Positions 24,401 through 34,560 of a DNA stretch of 64,000 nt are shown in pieces. This DNA comes from Asterella californica. Lineage: Eukaryota > Streptophyta > Marchantiopsida > Marchantiales > Aytoniaceae. The stretch is from the NCBI GenBank assembly GCA_036924285.1, contig JAYKYS010000015.1, forward strand, positions 2,542,001 to 2,606,000, in the 5' to 3' direction. Each line of letters begins with the position of its first letter. The stretch's first letter is position 1. The position numbers and the translations under genes are program-made. The notes under the pieces were generated by a model. That model had not been told where the DNA came from. It ran no database searches and was given only the letters and a program-made list of their open reading frames with translations.

Positions 24401-25165
24401 TCTCCCATATCACTCCTGGAAGAAAGACATTTCTCAGATAAACTCTCCCATCATGTGAGGAAGCGGGATACTGGTTGACTCTAAGAAATGAACCTTCTTA
24501 TCTCCCAGACCCCATGAATTTAGCTTCAGAATCGCCTTAGCAAATGTAAATTCAGAATCACGTGAAGAATCCAATTGAGCAAGAAATTACTGGTTTCATG
24601 TCAGTTACAGCTGTGGGACCAGGCTACTAAGAACTGGCAGGAACCAACAACAGACTTATATCATCTGCAAAATTCCTCGAAAATTAATCTCTCAATGCGA
24701 GAACAGTTAATGATATGAGCTGCATTCCAGACAAGACGCCTGCAACTTCTGTAAATGCAGCTGTGCCAACATTTTACACCAAACAGTAGAATCAGCTCTA
24801 ACTGCTCTAAGATGTGATTATGGAATGGAGTGCTTCCTACTGCCCGACTAAGGATCACCAAAACTGCGGTGGTTCACTCACTCAGGAAAGTAAATAACGA
24901 ACCTCATTGAAAACAGCCGGCGCAAACTCATTTCTGTCCAATGTGCGCGGTCCTTAGGCGTAGTGGTCAGATTCTCAAGGGACTGCACTCTAGAGATTTT
25001 AACATTCTGAAGTGTAGGCTTGACATCTAAACCAGAACGGGAAGCAAAAGCAGCGGTGGTTGAAACAGGACCACCTAAACCTCCAGTGGAAGAGTAATCC
25101 TCTCCCGCCATACCAATGTAGCAACCGCCACAAAGGTCCCGCCCAAGATCCGTATCAAATTTCAA
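21452..25165 (-). CDS. MGH: Mannosylglycerate hydrolase (GH63), seven exons
   Basis: Predicted exons on the minus strand: 25165-24903, 23723-23600, 23469-23137, 22924-22722, 22500-22205, 22052-21869, 21683-21452. All introns are GT-AG, phases agree, and the product is 544 residues (526 if the in-frame ATG at 25111 is used). It would hydrolyse the compatible solute 2-alpha-mannosylglycerate, or glucosylglycerate, to sugar and glycerate, in the cytosol by default since no signal peptide is obvious. Motifs in the GH63 (alpha/alpha)6 barrel order: NLYPFQWNWDSA (about 124-135), WEDGMVPSIIFH, HPWESGMDNSPAWD (254-267), MRPTKETYDRYL, DLCTNSILFRANRDL, YWRGPVWIIINWM (447-459), GEYFDPKTGQSCGGELFSW (490-508). 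By family knowledge Asp261 (GMDNSP) is the likely acid and Glu491 (GEYFDP) the base; both are present. Intron 1 is 1,179 bp, the others 130-221 bp. The N-terminal 87 residues before the first intron have no recognised domain and their exon is the least certain. Confidence 0.88.
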
Positions 25166-25744
25166 TCGATCGATGGTGACACTGTATACGGGACACGTAT
25201 TCGTCTAAGTTGTTGAAAGAAAGAACCGCTGAGCGAGGAATTTTGCCTGGATGTTTTCAAGCTTTCAAATTACTTGAGTCTGTGAATCGTTTCACCAGGT
25301 AAACTCTTTCAGAAACTTAGGCACCTCTAATATCTTCTTCACCTGTCTAGTTCTCACTTCTTTATCAACAATTACCCACAGCTAAGTGAGCTCCTCGAGA
25401 AGTTAAAACTATCTCTGCACGACGAAGTTCAGCAATATTTGGATCAGCTGCAGACGACCGACGAGGGCAATGAATGTCAACATAGAACTTAACGCAAAAA
25501 CAATGAACAACTTTGGTTACGGTTCACATCCAATCTTCTATTCTACGTTCTCCGATTTGCCTCCTCTGCCTCGCGAGGATTAATACTATCGTGCGATATA
25601 TGCATCACGATGAAGCAATCAAAACATCCATTCAAACGCTCTATCACTTCCAGACTCAACGAGCAATCCGAAAACATCCTTTCACCCTCCCGTCAAAGTC
25701 TTTAGTAGCAACAGGAAGAAAGATCATACAATATGAGAAAAGAA

Positions 25745-25762
25745 ATGCATATATAACCCATA
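25745..25762 (-). promoter_or_regulatory. Possible TATA box upstream of the hydrolase gene
   Basis: The minus strand reads GTTATATATGCA here, about 580 bp upstream of the first ATG. If used, the 5' untranslated region would be long or contain an intron. No transcript evidence is available, and AT-rich matches occur by chance. Confidence 0.2.
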
Positions 25763-27386
25763 GCAGATCGTGGAGAAATTGCATGAGCGCTGCACTTACT
25801 TTCTGAACACTCTGGTGTCTTCCTCCCTTGCACATCGACATAACTGCCAGCTCAAGTATTTATTTCAATGAGCTGCGTCCAGTCCAGTCTTGTGCCATTC
25901 CTTCTGCGCTGCTACAGTTATAGATTCGCTGACGATCAATCGTTGATCGAACTGAAGACCAATCGTGAAAACATGCAGCAGAATTTTGCGTGCAGGCACA
26001 GTACGAAGCCGAACACGACACACGAGCGCTATAGGTTACTTGGGATAACTGTGACCGTAAGATTTTCAAATCCAGTGGCTAACCAAGGCGAAGTGGTGTC
26101 CATCCTGGCACATGAGTGGCAGCGCTCCTCTACTCAGGCGTCTAAAATGAAACACGCTAACAGCCCTCAGTTAAAGCGCCGGGGAAGGCTCAAGATCAAT
26201 GGTTTACGTCGGTTCGGCTGCTAAACTAGCGGGGTGCAGATGTGGAATGAAGCTAACAAGGAAGTTCTTCCCACGTTCCTTTCCTGATTTCGAACCTGTT
26301 CTAAACAACTCTTTCCTTCATGGAACGATCTCCTTTATCTACGCTCTCGAGTCTTCACGGGAGGCGATGCACTACGATAACCTGTACGATGTATCATCGA
26401 CGACTGTGAACCCCGGAGGATATTCCCCTCGACTGTCATTTCGTATATATGCATCAATTATTGATTTGGTCATTCGCCGGTCCTGTGTTGTACCTTTCCT
26501 GGAATCGTCAAGCGAACACGACAATCAACTCTTTTAATACACGCTTGGAATACTTTTCTAGAACTTGAGTTACTCGATAGGTGTCAAGGCCGTCAAGTTT
26601 GGAAACTTTGGATAAAGAACAAGATCTACGAAATCTTGGGAACATCGAAGCAGAATGAAAGACCATTTTTAAACACATCGGGCACGTTCCCCGGACTGTT
26701 CCATTAGGGAACGGTGTAGGAAAATCTCCATTTACATGTTTTCCTTTGTTTTCTCCTGCGCGTGAGAAAGAACTGATAATATCTCATTTGACCGCAAAGA
26801 GGGAACCAGAAATTTACTTAGACTCCACCCCTAATGCGGTTTTTGGCCTTGACCCACCCTTCTTGACGTTGCGTTACTTGATCGCACTCGTGAAGGAAAG
26901 CAACAAATTTAATAAATTTATCGTTATGTAAATACATCATATCAAATCAAATAAGAGATAATTTGAATCGATAATTTGTTATAAAATTTATTTAAATTTA
27001 AATTTTGAATAAATATATGACTGAAGACTACCATACACTTCTCTTATTCTGATGATGCGATATTTTGACCTACTGTAGCAAGTCAAAGTCAAGTAACATC
27101 AAACCCGTAAAACGTACTAGGATATAATTCAAGAAAATTTCTGAAGAGATAACCAAGGGGTCTCAGCACAACCTGAGTCCCAGACCAGGGTTGCCAGCTC
27201 ACCACTCAAGGAGATGGGCAACCCAAGATACCAGAACGGGGAGCCAAACGACGGAGAGGAAGGGAACTTCTACTACACTATACTTATGCCTAAGTATCGG
27301 AGTGTTAATTAGCTTTTTACGCGCAATAAATATATATTTTTTCGCTGTACGAACCAAAACAAGTTAGTTTTCTGGAATTCGCAAAA

Positions 27387-27495
27387 TCTGTATACTTATC
27401 AGGGTGGTATTGAGCGAATAATACCACAACTCTAACTTTTCTCTGTATATTTATCAGGGTGGTATTGAGCGAATAATACCAGAACTCGAACTTTT
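27387..27495. repeat. Tandem duplication, 55-bp period
   Basis: Two copies (27387-27440 and 27442-27495) share the core ATCAGGGTGGTATTGAGCGA with only a few differences. Read on the minus strand both encode LFAQYHPDKYTE, so the duplication keeps frame roughly, but no gene is recognised around it. Confidence 0.8.
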
Positions 27496-28270
27496 CCCTT
27501 GAGCGATTTGGTGAAAAAAGGAACTTTACGCGAAAATCTGAATTGGATGCTTTTGCGTGAAAACCCATAATGGACTTTGGGAGCTTGCATGAAATATCGT
27601 TTTGGACCCTTTAGACCGTGCGCTATATATTGTTTCATTTACGTGATAATTCATTCTGGTCTCTTTTGAACTTGCACGAAGCTTCAGTTTCAAAAATGAT
27701 CCTTACATGATTTGTCCATGAATTACCTTGCAGTCTAAACTAAAAGATACACAGTTCACAATGGTAATTCGGAATACTAGCTCTGATCAGTTCAGTATTT
27801 CTGAGTTCTGTTTAACAAAACGGGAGATTATCAACCGATTTCAGTATGATAACAGAGGCACAGAAATCTGTTCTGAACTTGTTTACAATGTATTGGAAAG
27901 TTCAAAGTAATCGTGTTGCATTAAACAAGGTATGACTACAGATGAACAGAAAATCAAAAACAGGATCAACTCTACTGCTGAACAGATTTCAGTTACCAAA
28001 AGTCAAGAATAAAAACTCCTTTAGCACACAAGGTACAGTTTTCTTTAACACAAAGATCCCAACGGAACCAGACAGCAAGTTCAAATCGGGAGCGAGTAAG
28101 GTAACAGTAAGACTGATATCACGAAGCTGATATTAGTAAAATGCTAGCCAAAACGCAAGTTCAGTTAGCGGATCCGCTAGCTTCTTTATCTAGGATGTTC
28201 AAGCAGAAGGTATCAGAGCTTTATGTTTAGAATAGATAGTTTTATAAACAGATAAAAAACACTAGGTTGT

Positions 28271-28750
28271 GCTGTCGTGCACATACACATCGTTACACCA
28301 CACATACACCATAACACATGGACGATCTCATACACATACACAAGTGTATCACAATTAGTGATAAACGCTATGTCTCACTCACGGGCACTAAACAATCACT
28401 AAAGTCGAGCCAAATTCACTCTGTGCTCGCAGAGACTCCAGATTGCACTCACAAAAACTATCCACCATAGCTAGGAGCTTGAAGGCTCAACCTGAAGAAC
28501 TAAGGCCTCCAAGCCTTACCTGCGAAGTATACTCCTAGTGGGCTCTCTCACCAACTCGTCCTAACGACACTAACGGTCTTACTAGGATTCGTCACTCCGT
28601 ACTCGACCAACCTAGCCGAGGTGCCTAAACTGACGTGAGAGCTGTCGTGCGCATACACATCGCTACACAACATACACAGCTATCAGAGATACACCACACA
28701 TACACATAACACATGGACGATCTCATACACATACACAAGTGTATCACAAT
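28271..28750. repeat. Direct repeat pair about 370 bp apart
   Basis: 28271-28355 and 28641-28750 both run from GCTGTCGTGC to CACAAGTGTATCACAAT, with an extra ~25 bp in the second. Both share the ACATGGACGATCTCATACAC block. They may be an internal duplication of the LTR of the DNMT/PHD element. Confidence 0.7.
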
Positions 28751-28921
28751 CGTCTCCCTTATTGACAGTTAGGTCCCTCTAACTCCAGATAGCTCCATAT
28801 CTCAACTACGTGATATACACCTTCATGAGTGTAAGGATTAGGAGGCCGAGTGCTACATCATCTCATCGTTAGTCACCTGTCTGCAATCCATATCACGCAA
28901 AGATCTAATCGGCTATCTCTC

Positions 28922-29941
28922 CTATATACATCGAGGACAAACCCACTGTCCAATAAGAACAACACTGAGAGGTGGAGTCAAACATGACATGTGCCAATCT
29001 CTAGAACAATCATCACACACCGACATACAGGCTGCTCCACCAACAGATCCACACAACATACTCCTCAAACCCGCACGTACAACTACTAAGCTTGGGTCAA
29101 CGATATCATCGATGTTGGTCGCGCAATTACGCACATGGTCCTTCCAAACAACACCATCACGGCCCTCTAACATGAGAACTCCAGAAGGTAACATCTCACG
29201 CACTCGTAAAATAGTGCACCATGCGGTCACAACCAACGTCGTTGGTGCAGTCTACTGCAAATAGATATAATCGTCAGGATGAAACCTACGAATCGATGAT
29301 CGATAACCTCCTTCTCGAATAGTCGCATATCGCAACGTGTCTCTATGTTGAGCAATCGTTAGGTTCTCAAAAGCCATAGGCATAACTCTCTGAAATGTCT
29401 GTACTCGTTGAGAACATGCGTTCACTCACATATTCGGGTCATCAAGGTTCAGCACCTCAGCAGAATCAAGACGAATGACGGAAGGTAGATCTGGATCTCG
29501 ATCATACAATAGAAAATATGATGAGAAGGAAGCCAAAGACGCTTGTCGGCTAAAACGATAGCCCATAGCCAACCATGGTAACTGCACATCTCAGTGGCCC
29601 TTCTGCAAGCCATACTTGCGCAATCCTCTCTTCACCGTCTGAACTACCCTCTCCGTCAAACCATCCGTCTCAGGATGATCTCGAGATGTAGTCCGATGAT
29701 CAATCAGCGCCTGATCACACAAGGCTTGAAACTCATCAAGAAATTCTGTATCTTGGTCTGTCAGTACTTCAGCTCGTGCTCCAAAACGACTCAGCACTCG
29801 ATCTAAGAACGCATACGCCGTCCCTTCACTCGCCTTGTCCGGTAATACCACCAACTCAATCCACTTGGAGAAGTGCTCCACCATCACCAACACATACCGA
29901 TGGTGACGTACGATAAGGGTCTCGCAAAATCCAAACTTCAA
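28922..29941 (-). pseudogene. Integrase core, C-terminal domain and PHD finger
   Basis: One frame from 29941 to 28922 with three in-frame stops. Core: VLVMVEHFSKWIELV, EVLTDQDTEFLDEF (second catalytic Asp), TSRDHPETDGLTERVVQ (catalytic Glu). Then YRFSRQASL, FENLTIAQHRDTLRYA and RRFHPDDYIYL, the region after the core, then ILRVREMLPSGVLMLEGRDG, a small beta domain at the usual position of the integrase C-terminal domain. Last comes a PHD finger, CDDCSRDWHMSC and GQWVCPRC, with zinc ligands C-x2-C-x4-H-x2-C and C-x2-C. The first Cys pair is damaged: SMLC stands where C-x2-C is expected. PHD fingers often bind histone H3 tails, so by analogy with chromodomains it could steer integration. That role is inference. 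Confidence 0.8.
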
Positions 29942-30038
29942 CGGTAATCCAATCCCATAATCGGTAAAGGGTGTAACTGTGGAGTAGGAGCATTAACAAT
30001 GCTCGTACTCGATCACAAATCACACATCGTGCGATAAA

Positions 30039-30668
30039 CTACTGCACATCGACATGCATACCACGCCACCAATACTGTCCTTGGAGTAAGCTATGCATAT
30101 GCTTCACTCCAAAATGTCCTAACTCCTCATGAGCATGTCGTACTAATTGTGCCCTCTGAGCTGGATGTGGTACTATCCGTACTCTCTCATCATCCCACAC
30201 TCGAAGTACATGTCGTCCTTCTCGTCGAAATCTCTTCGCTCGTTGAAAGACACGATCTCGCTCCTTGGCACTTACTGTGTCTTCCACCATGCCAGTACGT
30301 AGATACTCCATTATAGTCACATCGTCATGGATATCTCGCTGGTCTGATACACCATCTCCACCCTCAAGATCTGGAGACTCATCATCTACTCTCTGACCAG
30401 AGAAAGATACGACTTGGTCCTCCATACTAGAGTTCATGACCAACACACAAAAAAAGATAGATGCATGCCACCTTGGCACTATCACCTCATCAACCTCGTC
30501 ATGCCATCGAGCCTCAATTTGATCCTGCTGACTCGTGCATGGGTTACGACTCAACCCATCGACATCTAGATTTGCAACTCCAGGTCTATGTACTACCTTG
30601 AAGTCATACTCTTGTAAGATAAGAGCCCATCGTGCAAGCTTCCATGTAAGCTTGTCGGACTCCATCAA
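30039..30668 (-). pseudogene. RNase H end and integrase HHCC zinc domain
   Basis: Starts with LTWKLARWALILQEYDF and VVHRPGVANLDVDGLSRNP, the typical end of gypsy RNase H. An acidic linker of about 90 residues follows, then HAHEELGHFGVKHMHSLL and QYWWRGMHVDVQ, the His-His half of the zinc domain. A stop at 30039 precedes the Cys-Cys half (ARCVICDRV). It belongs to the same polyprotein as the flanking RT and integrase. Confidence 0.82.
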
Positions 30669-30762
30669 CCACTTGAGCGGCTGGTGATCAGTGATGAGAG
30701 TAAAGGGTTCTCAAACAGATAACATCGGAAGTGTGCAACAGCCCACACCCACAGCTAAACAC

Positions 30763-31240
30763 ACAGGTAGTATTATTTGCATATTGAAATTTGCACCGTT
30801 TTGACCTTTTTCACTCATGCTGTTGTTTTCTCTTTGCTCCACGGTTTTGACCAGTTTGCAGTTGATGATGAGTGGATTGTATTGTTCAGCTGGGTAAGGC
30901 AAGTTGGGCACAAGAGTTCGAATTCAAAGCAATGATGTTATAATCATATTCTATCATACCTTCACGGCCGTGAGAAAAGCACAAGCACAGCTCTGGAGTC
31001 TAGATCCCATGGTGAGCTCGAGGTAGTGAGACTCACCGTTTCATACCTCCGATACCCACAGTATGACCTCACGACCTGCTCCCATGCCCAACCCACGTGA
31101 TCGATCAAGTAGTATAACAAGTAGGAAAGCTGTAGAGTGAAGCACACGAAAGCAGCAAATTTCACTGTATTCCAAGGCAAAGAAAATATGATTCAACTTC
31201 TAAAGGAGTTTCCTCACCGTCACGAATATGCATCTCTGTA
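30763..31240. other. 478-bp insert in RNase H, unknown origin
   Basis: Copy 1 of this element is continuous across this point (around 1555-1570), while copy 2 has about 478 bp extra, flanked by element sequence on both sides (ends approximate). It has no LTR features. On the minus strand 31180-30962 reads 72 codons with a hydrophobic stretch (FAAFVCFTLQLSYLLYYL). It could be a captured host fragment or a small unclassified transposon. I do not recognise it. Confidence 0.5.
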
Positions 31241-32446
31241 TCTCGTCTCCGCCAAATTGTTGGAGGGACTGGCATACGTCATTACAAACTCTTTTTTCTC
31301 ATCATCATGCTGAGTCAGCATTGCTCCAAGTCCCAACATACTCCAATCAGTGTGCAGTTGGAAAGGACGCTCCCTAACGGGTCTCCTCAAGATGGGAGCA
31401 GATGTCAACCTATCCTTGAGCTCTACAAAAGCTCGCTCTTGCTCATCTCCCCCACTGCCACTCTTGGTCCACCTTCATCAGCTTGGTCGATGGCTTCGCA
31501 ATGCACTAAACCCTTTCACGTACCGACGATAGAAGTTCACCAAATCAACAAATGCTCAAACTCGACTCACATCTGTGGAGCGTGGGATACGTGCAATAGT
31601 CTCAACCTTCGTCTGTTGAACACCCAACCCACCTGGGTAGATGGTGTGACCTAGATACTCTTCCAACTCCTGGAAGAACTTACACTTCCCAAGGTGTAAC
31701 TTCAACTCATGAGCTCTCAACCGCTCGAACACATCTCATAAGTGTCTCTCGTGCTCCTCCACAGTAGCACTATAGACTAAGATGTCGTCAATATAACATC
31801 TGACAAAATCCAATCCAGCTAGGATCTTGTCCATCACCCTCTGGAACTCAGCAAGGGCGTTCTTCAACCCAAATGATAAGAACTGTCATTGATACAAACA
31901 ATCCTTGCCGTGAGAGTCAATTCCCCAGAATGTTGTCTTTGACTTATCTTCTTCTCTCACTGACAACTGATGATACCCTGCTCGAAGATCCAAAGTACTG
32001 AAGACCTTCACATGCTCCACTGCATCAAAGTTCTCCTCAGGTGTCGGCATGGCATACTTATCAGACTTTGTCTACTGATTGATAGGACGATAATCTCCAC
32101 ACATCTGTCTATTCGTGTAGTTGCCATACATATCCTTCTTGGCTGACATAACTGTGACAGATGCATACTCTCCATGCGACATCTCCACCAACCCAACCTC
32201 CAACAAGTCTTGAGTCCTACTCTGGATCAAGGCTCTCTCCATGTCATTGTACCTGTAAAGACGTCGAAAGATTGACGTGTCATTAGCCAAGTCGATCTGT
32301 ATACCAAGTCCCTTCAAGGTACCCAAATCCTTCATACTGAAGGCAAAACAATTCTTGTAGCTCTTCAGGAATCTCTGAACTCTTCGTCTCTCCTCTCTTA
32401 TAAGCTTGGGTCCAATCTCCGGCTCCCAAGCATCCTCTGTCACCAT
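31220..32446 (-). pseudogene. Reverse transcriptase and start of RNase H (DNMT/PHD family)
   Basis: RT begins after MVTEDAWEPEIG: KNCFAFSMKDLGTLKG, then CGDYRPINQ, a stop, FSTLDLRAGYHQLSVREEDK, SFGLKNALAEFQRVMD, and the active site CYIDDILVYS at about 31.77 kb, followed by LHLGKCKFF and NFYRRYVKGFS. RNase H starts at ERPFQLHTDWSMLGLGAML (31408-31220). Motif order and YxDD are standard Ty3/gypsy. Several in-frame stops and at least one shift make it non-functional. The sequence is colinear with copy 1 at 1-2 kb. Confidence 0.85.
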
Positions 32447-32542
32447 GCTAGAGGTAGAAGATGAAGTCGTTGACTGCTATCTTGCAGCCTCTGGAGCAGT
32501 TTCTTTCTGCTCACCACCAACAACCTCCACCGCTACTGTGCG

Positions 32543-33534
32543 TTAAACTTTTGCAGTTCTAGCTGCAAGCTCCACACTCTCTCTTACGACATCCCATGAT
32601 GTCCAAGGATGACGAACTCCACGCGCCTCACCTCCAGTCTTTGCCTCCACCGATCCGGTAGGCAAAGAGCTTAGGAGTGTCCAAGCAGTAACACCCGTCG
32701 ATCGCATCCGACGCTGCTCAGCCAATCCAAAGCTAACAATCCATGTCAAGCAGTTCAAGTCCATTGCTTGATCCAACACTTGACGTCGTGAAGTCTCTGA
32801 CACCGAAGCTACTGCCGTCGTACCCGTAGGAAACCCCATCGCTCTCTCTCTCTCATCGGTATTGGACTCCACCAACTGCCGTAATTGAGCATCCCACACA
32901 AGCCCAGGTCCTCCATCTCTGTAAGCATGTGACACTGGAAAGCTCACCAAAGTGGGTAATGCTACCATGGCCGTCCCACTAGGTTCATCACTGCCATGGG
33001 TGACTTATCGACGAGTCTCACTACTTGAGATCGTCGTCCTGCATCCAAGATGCTATCAACCGTGAGGTGCGCTGGTCGTCTCACTCCATCGTGTGAGCAC
33101 TTAAGCACCTCTCTCGGTAACAAGTTCGTCCACCACAATCGTGGACGATGTGCACGAGATCCTACTCTCGCTGCATTCAACAACACTGCCGGTCCAACCC
33201 AAGACCGCACTTGGTGCACATTTGTCATCACCTGTGTACGAGCATCACCCAACAAAGGAACGGTCTCCAAGATGTACTCTAGAGAATCCACCTGATGCAT
33301 CTAGAGATGTCGTAAAATCCGTAACATCTCTCAGAACATCCTAGATCGCGGGTCATGTAAACCCTGATCTCTCTCAGCACGCGTGTGACCTTGATATGAC
33401 CACCCGGCTATCACCAAGTGAATGATGTCAACAAATGTGAGATCCTACGCCTCCAGCAGCAAAATATCCGACGGTAATGCTTGCTGATATCCTCTAACGG
33501 CTAATATCGACAACAACTCAAGATATCTTTCACT
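32543..33534 (-). pseudogene. DNMT3-like cytosine-5 methyltransferase domain in gypsy polyprotein
   Basis: On the minus strand the C-terminal two thirds of a C5 methyltransferase can be followed: LVIAGWSYQGHTRAERDQGL where the PC(Q) loop belongs, SLEYILETVPLLGD in the place of the FLENVVAM motif, NAARVGSRAHRPRLWWTNL matching the DNMT3 block that ends in AHRARYFWGNLPG, then ERERAMGFPTGTT and QVLDQAMDLNCLTWIVSF matching the ERVFGFP and LGRSWSVPVIRHL motifs. The catalytic Cys codon is replaced by Tyr (33394-33396), there are stops at 33445, near 33341 and 33301, and a shift near 32965. Motif I is lost at the truncated end. The frame continues into RT through 32543 (stop) and a Ser/Thr linker, so it was a polyprotein domain. 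It would have methylated cytosine in DNA; this copy is dead. Confidence 0.82.
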
Positions 33535-34560
33535 GCGTTTCCTCACGTCGCAGTAGGAATGTCCATCCAACCTTCGTTTTCTGGAGTCTTCAGAAGACTC
33601 CTTGTAGTCACAAAAGCGGTCTTCTGTCTGCAGCTCAGACACTCAGTGGCTCCTCCTGAGAGTCAAACTCCGATCCAGAGTGAATGATCGAGAAGGAGGT
33701 GGTCTTCTTAGGCACGCTCCTAGGTCCCATCTTCCTCGATGATGTCGTGTCTTCCGAACCACTGGAGTCGTCTTCTCTCACCAGAAGCGTCTTTTGATGA
33801 GTGCTTGGTCTCATCTGCGGCACTAGAGTGGGAAGGGGAGTCATGGTCGCGGCTCGGTCGTCTTCTCCCGAGGTCTCCTCCTTTATCCCGTGTTGTCCTG
33901 TTGGTCCATAGCTCGCCAACTGATCTTTTGTCAAGTCCTCATTGGACATGTACATGTAGCCGAGGAACAGAGTAAGATGTCCTCTTGCCGAGGGTGTCCA
34001 AGTACACTAGTTCTGCCTGCACATATGCGTGGAAGAAAGCGCCCCAGTTGATAGGCAGCCCTTCCCAAATGGCTTCTAGGAATTCCACGTCATGGTCTCC
34101 ATGATACCTCGTCTTCTGCTTTCCCCTTGGAAAAGAGATGGAGGAATAGCTTCGTCAGAAGACGCTTTCGCGGCTCCCAGTAAGCTTCGACCTTCCATCC
34201 ATTCCTTCCCTGTCTGTCCTCCAGGAAGAGACAAGTTGTGCTCTCAGGCACGTGCCACTTCCCCGAGATCATGGGTATGATCTTTTTCTCTAACTCATAC
34301 CCTCGGTTCTCTGCTTCTAGTCTGTGGAAGGCCCTACGCCACCATTCCGCTGTCCAAGAAGATGGTCTTCCACGAGCTACTCCTGCCTTCGCAGGTACAA
34401 GGTTGCGAGGAGGCAATGCTGCCCAAACCTCCTCCAGAAGACCTTGGTCTGCGAGATTTCAATCCCACATGAAGAAATCGAGATCCAACTCCTTGATGAA
34501 GGGTTTGGCCTCGGCCAACTCTGCTGCCGGTAACACCAACTCTCGAGGATGCATCGACAT
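33535..34560 (-). pseudogene. LTR-borne coiled-coil ORF, N-terminal half (copy G)
   Basis: Starts at an ATG at 34560 (MSMH) and covers the N-terminal domain (LGLDFFMWDW, CLFLEDRQGRNGWKVEAYWE), the Ser/Thr-acidic linker and the start of the basic block. A frameshift occurs soon after the start (near 34520-34540) and more around 34.0-34.1 kb. It is cut at DGHSYCDVRKRS by the junction with the methyltransferase. Confidence 0.75.

Larger units (their letters stand above)
25166..28857. other. Intergenic stretch between hydrolase gene and DNMT/PHD element
   Basis: No reading frame here shows a recognisable domain. The part to about 25.8 kb should contain the promoter and leader of the hydrolase gene. 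From 26.9 to 27.02 kb it is strongly A+T-rich. A 55-bp tandem duplication lies at 27387-27495 and a dispersed direct repeat at 28.27 and 28.64 kb. The rightmost part may be the 3' LTR of the DNMT/PHD element: minus strand TGTAGCACTCGG at 28857 is a possible LTR start, unproven. Confidence 0.4.
28858..33534 (-). mobile_element. Gypsy element with DNMT and PHD-finger domains (copy 2)
   Basis: Minus-strand order: DNMT3-like methyltransferase (33534-32543), RT (32446-31.41 kb), RNase H (31408-30.5 kb), HHCC domain (30.1 kb), integrase core (29941-29591), integrase C-terminal region (29590-29240) and PHD finger (to 28922). The right end is cut at 33534 by a giant-LTR fragment, so gag and protease are missing. 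A 478-bp sequence absent from copy 1 interrupts RNase H. LTRs are not established. Stops and frameshifts show decay, but methyltransferase and RT share one frame across 32968-32072, and integrase core through PHD finger share one frame across about 1 kb. Confidence 0.85.

Noticed and set aside
24661..24861. Extra coding exon in the long first intron of the hydrolase gene
   Set aside because: The flanking exons join in phase without it, and its translation shows no GH63 similarity.
25868..26537. Two overlapping plus-strand frames upstream of the hydrolase gene as a divergent gene
   Set aside because: No domain, no splice-consistent extension and no similarity to any protein I know.
28261..28760. 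CRISPR-like or satellite array
   Set aside because: Only two copies with unequal spacing and length; no regular spacers, and the genome is eukaryotic.
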